Source of the DNA: an uncultured Oscillospiraceae bacterium
GTDB taxonomy: Bacteria > Bacillota_A > Clostridia > Oscillospirales > Oscillospiraceae
DNA: 8,005 nt
Direction of reading: 5' to 3'
Assembly: GCA_944386965.1 (NCBI GenBank)
Contig: CALXDE010000094.1
Location: 1 to 8,005, forward strand
Positions 5,502 to 8,005 of the stretch are shown here, one piece after another. The notes beneath the pieces are model-generated. The model did no database searches. It had not been told where the DNA came from and was given only the letters and a program-made list of their open reading frames with translations. Positions within the stretch are counted from its first letter, which is position 1. The number at the start of each line of letters is the position of its first letter. Made by a program: the position numbers and the translations under genes.

Positions 5502-5641
5502 CCGGGACGCCGCGCCGCCGCGGCAAAGCAAAAAACAGCCAGGGAGCAGGAAGCTCCCTGGCTGTTCCGTATCCGTTCGCCGGGGCATTCCCGGTCCCAA
5601 CGCGGATCGATCCCATCCCGTCAGGCGGGGCCCGGCTCTTT
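5502..5641. other. Convergent intergenic region between dinB and khpA
   Basis: The two operons face each other here. The region holds the minus-strand terminator (5525-5566). A short GC hairpin directly after dinB (5509-5514 with 5519-5524) has no following T-run, so no proper plus-strand terminator is evident unless the large hairpin serves both directions. Confidence 0.6.
5525..5566 (-). terminator. Intrinsic terminator of the ylxM-ffh-rpsP-khpA operon
   Basis: A perfect 14-bp stem (5534-5547 with 5553-5566) closes a 5-base loop. On the minus strand it ends in a run of six T (5535-5530), the textbook arrangement for factor-independent termination. It lies about 75 bases after the khpA stop. 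On the plus strand the hairpin is followed only by TTCC, so termination of dinB there would be weaker, though the stem could help. Confidence 0.9.
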
Positions 5642-5872
5642 TCAGTCTACGATATCCACCGAAACCTTCTGGCCGGTGCGCTGGGCACAGGAGCGGATCA
5701 GCGTCCGAATCTCCTTGGCAATGCGGCCCTGACGGCCAATCACCTTGCCCATGTCCTCGGGGGCCACCCGCAGCTGCAAGGTCAGCTCCCCATCCTTCTC
5801 CACCTCCGTCACCGAGACGGCATCGGGATTCTCCACAAGGTTTCTGGCGATGTAGAGCAGCAAGTCCTTCAT
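5642..5872 (-). CDS. khpA: KH-domain RNA-binding protein KhpA (YlqC)
   Basis: This 76-residue single KH-domain protein binds RNA, in other Firmicutes as a partner of KhpB/Jag, with effects on cell-size and division control. It begins MKDLLLYIARNLVENPDAV, the usual family opening, and the RNA-gripping loop is GRQG (46-49) within MGKVIGRQGRIAKEIRTLI. I chose ATG 5872-5870 because GGAGG (5885-5881) lies eight bases upstream and the length matches the family. An earlier in-frame ATG at 5896 overlaps the rpsP stop as TAATG and would add eight residues, but it lacks a ribosome site. It follows rpsP closely, the standard firmicute order, but is followed here by a terminator rather than rimM/trmD/rplS. 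Confidence 0.92.
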   Translation of the reverse strand: MKDLLLYIARNLVENPDAVSVTEVEKDGELTLQLRVAPEDMGKVIGRQGRIAKEIRTLIRSCAQRTGQKVSVDIVD

Positions 5873-5880
5873 GCTGTTGC

Positions 5881-5885
5881 CCTCC
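5881..5885 (-). promoter_or_regulatory. Ribosome binding site deciding the khpA start
   Basis: GGAGG on the minus strand lies eight bases before ATG 5872. It falls within the extended reading frame that starts at 5896, arguing against that longer form. Confidence 0.8.
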
Positions 5886-5895
5886 AAAGCGGCCA

Positions 5896-6135
5896 TTACA
5901 GCACGTCGACTTTCTTCAGCAGGGCCCGGACAGTGTCGGTGGGCTGAGCACCGCTCTTAATCCACTCCTTGGCGCGCTCGGCGTCAATCTTGATCTCAGC
6001 GGGGGACACACAGGGGTTGTAGGTGCCGATCTCCTCGATGAAGCGGCCGTCCCGGGGATAGCGGCTGTCCGCCACCACCACGCGGTAGAAGGGGGCTTTC
6101 TTGGCGCCCATGCGGCGCAGTCTGATCTTAACCAT
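5896..6135 (-). CDS. rpsP: 30S ribosomal protein bS16
   Basis: This 79-residue ribosomal protein helps the assembly of the small subunit body. It opens [20 protein letters not shown] (1-20) and continues with [20 protein letters not shown] (22-41), the bS16 signature, and ends with [13 protein letters not shown]. The start is ATG 6135-6133 with GGAGG (6148-6144) eight bases upstream; a TTG five codons earlier overlaps that ribosome site and is not used. It follows ffh after a 79-base gap and precedes khpA by 23 bases. Confidence 0.97.
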   Translation of the reverse strand: MVKIRLRRMGAKKAPFYRVVVADSRYPRDGRFIEEIGTYNPCVSPAEIKIDAERAKEWIKSGAQPTDTVRALLKKVDVL

Positions 6136-6214
6136 GTCTCGTTCCTCCAAATATAAATGATAAATTGTGTATCATAAATGCGTAAGCACTTATTACAGAT
6201 TCCTTCGCCCAGGG
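6136..6214 (-). other. AT-rich gap between ffh and rpsP, possible internal promoter
   Basis: Most of the 79 bases are AT-rich compared with the GC-rich flanks. TATGAT and TATCAT hexamers are present on the minus strand, but neither has a good -35 at 17 bases (for TATCAT it is TTACGC). An AT-only-strength inverted repeat (6157-6162 with 6170-6175, 7-base loop) is also seen. There is no terminator, so read-through from ffh is expected; an internal rpsP promoter is possible but weakly supported. Confidence 0.35.
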
Positions 6215-7603
6215 CTACTTCAGGCGCTTTTTGCGGCCAAAGCCGTGCATCCGGCCCATGCCGCCGCCAAAGCCTCCGCCCCCCAGGCCCCCCAGGCCTT
6301 TGGGAAGCTTCCCCTTGGAGAGCTGGCGGGTCAGCTGCTGCATCATCTCAAACTGCTTGAGCAGCCGGTTCACCGCCACCACCTCCTGGCCGCAGCCGGC
6401 GGCGATGCGGCGCTTTCGGCTGGCGTTGAGGATGCCGGGGTTCTCCCGCTCCTGGGGCGTCATGGAGAGGATGATCGCCTCGGTCCGGGCCATCATCTTC
6501 TCATCGATCTGGGCGTTCTGCATCTGCTTGCCCATCTGGCCGGGCATCATGGCGGCGATCTGGCTGAGATCCCCCATGTTCTTGAGCTGCTGCATCTGCT
6601 CCAGATAGTCGGTGAGGGTGAAGCGGTTTTTCCGCAGCTTCTCCTCCAGCTTGGCGGCCTTCTTCTCGTCGAAGCTCTGCTCCGCCCGCTCGATCAGGGA
6701 GAGCATGTCCCCCATGCCCAAAATCCGGGAGGCCATGCGGTCGGGGTGGAACAGCTCGATCATGTCCAGCTTCTCGCCGGTGCCCACGAACTTGATGGGC
6801 TTGCCGGTGGCCGCCCGGATGGACAGGGCCGCGCCGCCCCGGGCGTCGCCGTCCAGCTTGGTCAGCACCACCCCGTCGATGCCCAGGGCATCGTCAAAGG
6901 CGGAGGCGGCGTTCACCGCGTCCTGGCCGGTCATGGCGTCCACCACCAGCAGGATCTCGTTGGGGCGGACGGCGGTCTTGATGTTCTTCAGCTCGTCCAT
7001 GAGCTGCTCGTCGATGTGGAGGCGGCCCGCCGTATCCAGCAGGATGGTATCGTGGCCGTAGTCCCGGGCGTAAGTCAGAGCGTCCCGGGCGATCTGGACC
7101 GGGTCGATCTGCCCCTCGGCAAACACCGGGATGCCCAGCTGCTCCCCCACCACCTGGAGCTGGGTGATGGCGGCGGGGCGGTACACGTCGCAGGCAACCA
7201 GCAGCGGCCGCTTTCCCATGCGGTTTTTCAGGTATCCCGCCAGCTTGGCGCCGTTGGTGGTCTTGCCGGCGCCCTGGAGGCCCACCATCATGATCACCGT
7301 GGGGCCGGAGTTGGCGAAGGCGATCTTGGCGTTGGTTCCGCCCATCATCCTTGTCAGCTCTTCGTTGACGATCTTGATGACCTGTTGGGCGGGGGTCAGG
7401 CTCTCCAGCACGTCGCTGCCGGTGACCCGCTCGGTCACGGAGGCGACAAAGTCCTTGACCACTTTATAGCTGACGTCGGCCTCCAGCAGGGCCATGCGGA
7501 CCTCCCGCATCGTCTCCTTGACGTCCGCCTCCGTCAGCCGCCCCTTGCCCCGCAGGCGCTGAAAGGCGGCGCTGAGTTTTTCTGTCAGGCCTTCAAATGC
7601 CAT
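6215..7603 (-). CDS. ffh: Signal recognition particle protein Ffh (SRP54 GTPase)
   Basis: This 462-residue protein-targeting GTPase binds signal peptides of nascent membrane and secreted proteins with the SRP RNA and docks on FtsY. The N-domain spans about 1-85, with ALLEADVSYKVV (38-49). The G-domain shows the P-loop GLQGAGKTT (108-116), DVYRPAA (139-145), DTAGR (190-194), TKLDGDARGG (248-257) and GTGEK (274-278). The methionine-rich M-domain begins near 300, with SRKRRIAAG (395-403) as the RNA-contact helix. The tail has a run of Gly residues (437-449) ending in a basic GRKKRLK. The start ATG 7603 is preceded by GGAG (7616-7613) nine bases away, overlapping the ylxM stop as TAAGGAG. Thirteen bases separate it from ylxM, so they are cotranscribed. 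Confidence 0.98.
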   Translation of the reverse strand: MAFEGLTEKLSAAFQRLRGKGRLTEADVKETMREVRMALLEADVSYKVVKDFVASVTERVTGSDVLESLTPAQQVIKIVNEELTRMMGGTNAKIAFANSGPTVIMMVGLQGAGKTTNGAKLAGYLKNRMGKRPLLVACDVYRPAAITQLQVVGEQLGIPVFAEGQIDPVQIARDALTYARDYGHDTILLDTAGRLHIDEQLMDELKNIKTAVRPNEILLVVDAMTGQDAVNAASAFDDALGIDGVVLTKLDGDARGGAALSIRAATGKPIKFVGTGEKLDMIELFHPDRMASRILGMGDMLSLIERAEQSFDEKKAAKLEEKLRKNRFTLTDYLEQMQQLKNMGDLSQIAAMMPGQMGKQMQNAQIDEKMMARTEAIILSMTPQERENPGILNASRKRRIAAGCGQEVVAVNRLLKQFEMMQQLTRQLSKGKLPKGLGGLGGGGFGGGMGRMHGFGRKKRLK

Positions 7604-7616
7604 GGCGTGTTTCTCC

Positions 7617-7982
7617 TTATTCCTTCAGGGCGGCCACCGCCTCGCCGATCTCTTTCAGGTAACCGTCGATGGCCGGGTCCTCATAGTGCCGGTAGTTGAT
7701 CAGGCGGATGCCCTCGGCGGCGTCCTGAATTTTGCGCAGGTTGCCGCCCATGGCCAGGAAGCGGCGGATCAGGCCGGTCTTGTCCTCCACCTCCTGCATG
7801 ACGCGCTCGGCCCGGACAATCACGTCCCGCACGCCCTGGCGAGAGATGCCGCTGTTCTCCGCGATCTCGGAGAGGGAAAGGTCCTCGTTGTAGTACAGGT
7901 CGAAGAACTCCTTCTGTCTCTCTGTCAGGAGTTCCCCGTAAAAATCAAAGAGCATCGTCATCCGATAGGTCTGGTTTTTCAC
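7617..7982 (-). CDS. ylxM: YlxM-family SRP-associated HTH protein
   Basis: This 121-residue sigma-70-region-4-like helix-turn-helix protein belongs to the YlxM/p13 family, whose gene sits next to ffh in many Firmicutes and whose streptococcal member modulates SRP activity. RMTMLFDFYGELLTERQKEF (7-26) is the family opening, LSLSEIAENSGISRQGVRDV (35-54) is the HTH, and the C-terminal half is helical and charged. The start is GTG 7982-7980 with GGAGG (7994-7990) seven bases before it. A later ATG at codon 8 would remove part of the conserved opening. It precedes ffh by 13 bases. Its promoter, or ftsY upstream, lies outside the window. Confidence 0.93.
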   Translation of the reverse strand: MKNQTYRMTMLFDFYGELLTERQKEFFDLYYNEDLSLSEIAENSGISRQGVRDVIVRAERVMQEVEDKTGLIRRFLAMGGNLRKIQDAAEGIRLINYRHYEDPAIDGYLKEIGEAVAALKE

Positions 7983-8005
7983 GGGCAGCCCTCCTATATG
8001 TAAAG

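Noticed and set aside
5509..5524. GC hairpin immediately after dinB as a plus-strand terminator
   Set aside because: The six-bp stem (GCCGCG/CGCGGC) is followed by AAAGC, not a T-run, so it does not meet the intrinsic-terminator pattern.
4122..5600. 492-codon minus-strand frame opposite dinB
   Set aside because: It is a shadow of dinB; its composition is low-complexity and lacks a ribosome site or motifs.
6167..7699. 510-codon plus-strand frame opposite ffh
   Set aside because: It is a His/Leu/Gly-rich shadow of a highly conserved GTPase gene.

Overview
The window looks like chromosomal DNA from a GC-rich Gram-positive gut-type clostridium (Oscillospiraceae-like, in the Flavonifractor/Intestinimonas neighbourhood). 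This is inferred from the firmicute operon ylxM-ffh-rpsP-khpA, the strong GGAGG ribosome sites with GTG/TTG starts, an LtaS-type sulfatase-fold enzyme, a lipoprotein ABC solute receptor and a LexA-like SOS box of the Bacillus type. Genus is not provable from the sequence alone. No mobile element, CRISPR array, tRNA or rRNA was seen.

Layout. Bases 1-365 (minus): 5' part of an amino-acid-type ABC transporter solute-binding lipoprotein, with its own sigma-A-like promoter at 417-445. Bases 593-2560 (minus): LtaS-family membrane phosphoglycerol transferase with a near-consensus promoter (TTGACA-N17-TATGAT). Bases 2668-3537 (minus): a two-gene unit, a Phe/Gly-rich membrane protein (DUF3796-like) followed by a 66-aa Cro/CI-type regulator translationally coupled to it. 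Bases 3538-3741: an AT-rich divergent control region with two promoters, three copies of a 15-bp sequence (GACAAATATATCTCT and variants) and a 12/14 match to the Bacillus-type SOS box. Bases 3742-5501 (plus): a SLOG/DUF1273 protein and a Y-family DNA polymerase joined by an ATGA overlap. Bases 5502-5641: convergent intergenic region with a strong terminator for the minus strand. Bases 5642-7982 (minus): ylxM-ffh-rpsP-khpA, which covers protein targeting by the signal recognition particle, ribosomal protein bS16 and a small KH RNA-binding protein.

How the parts fit. The central region is the most informative. One face appears to be an autoregulated HTH/membrane-protein pair whose putative operators overlap its own -10 and early transcribed region. 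The other is a probable DNA-damage-inducible SLOG-dinB operon with a LexA-like box in the spacer of its promoter. Coupling a SLOG nucleotide-sensor-like protein to a translesion polymerase is the strongest candidate here for an under-described system. The rest is conserved housekeeping and envelope biology.
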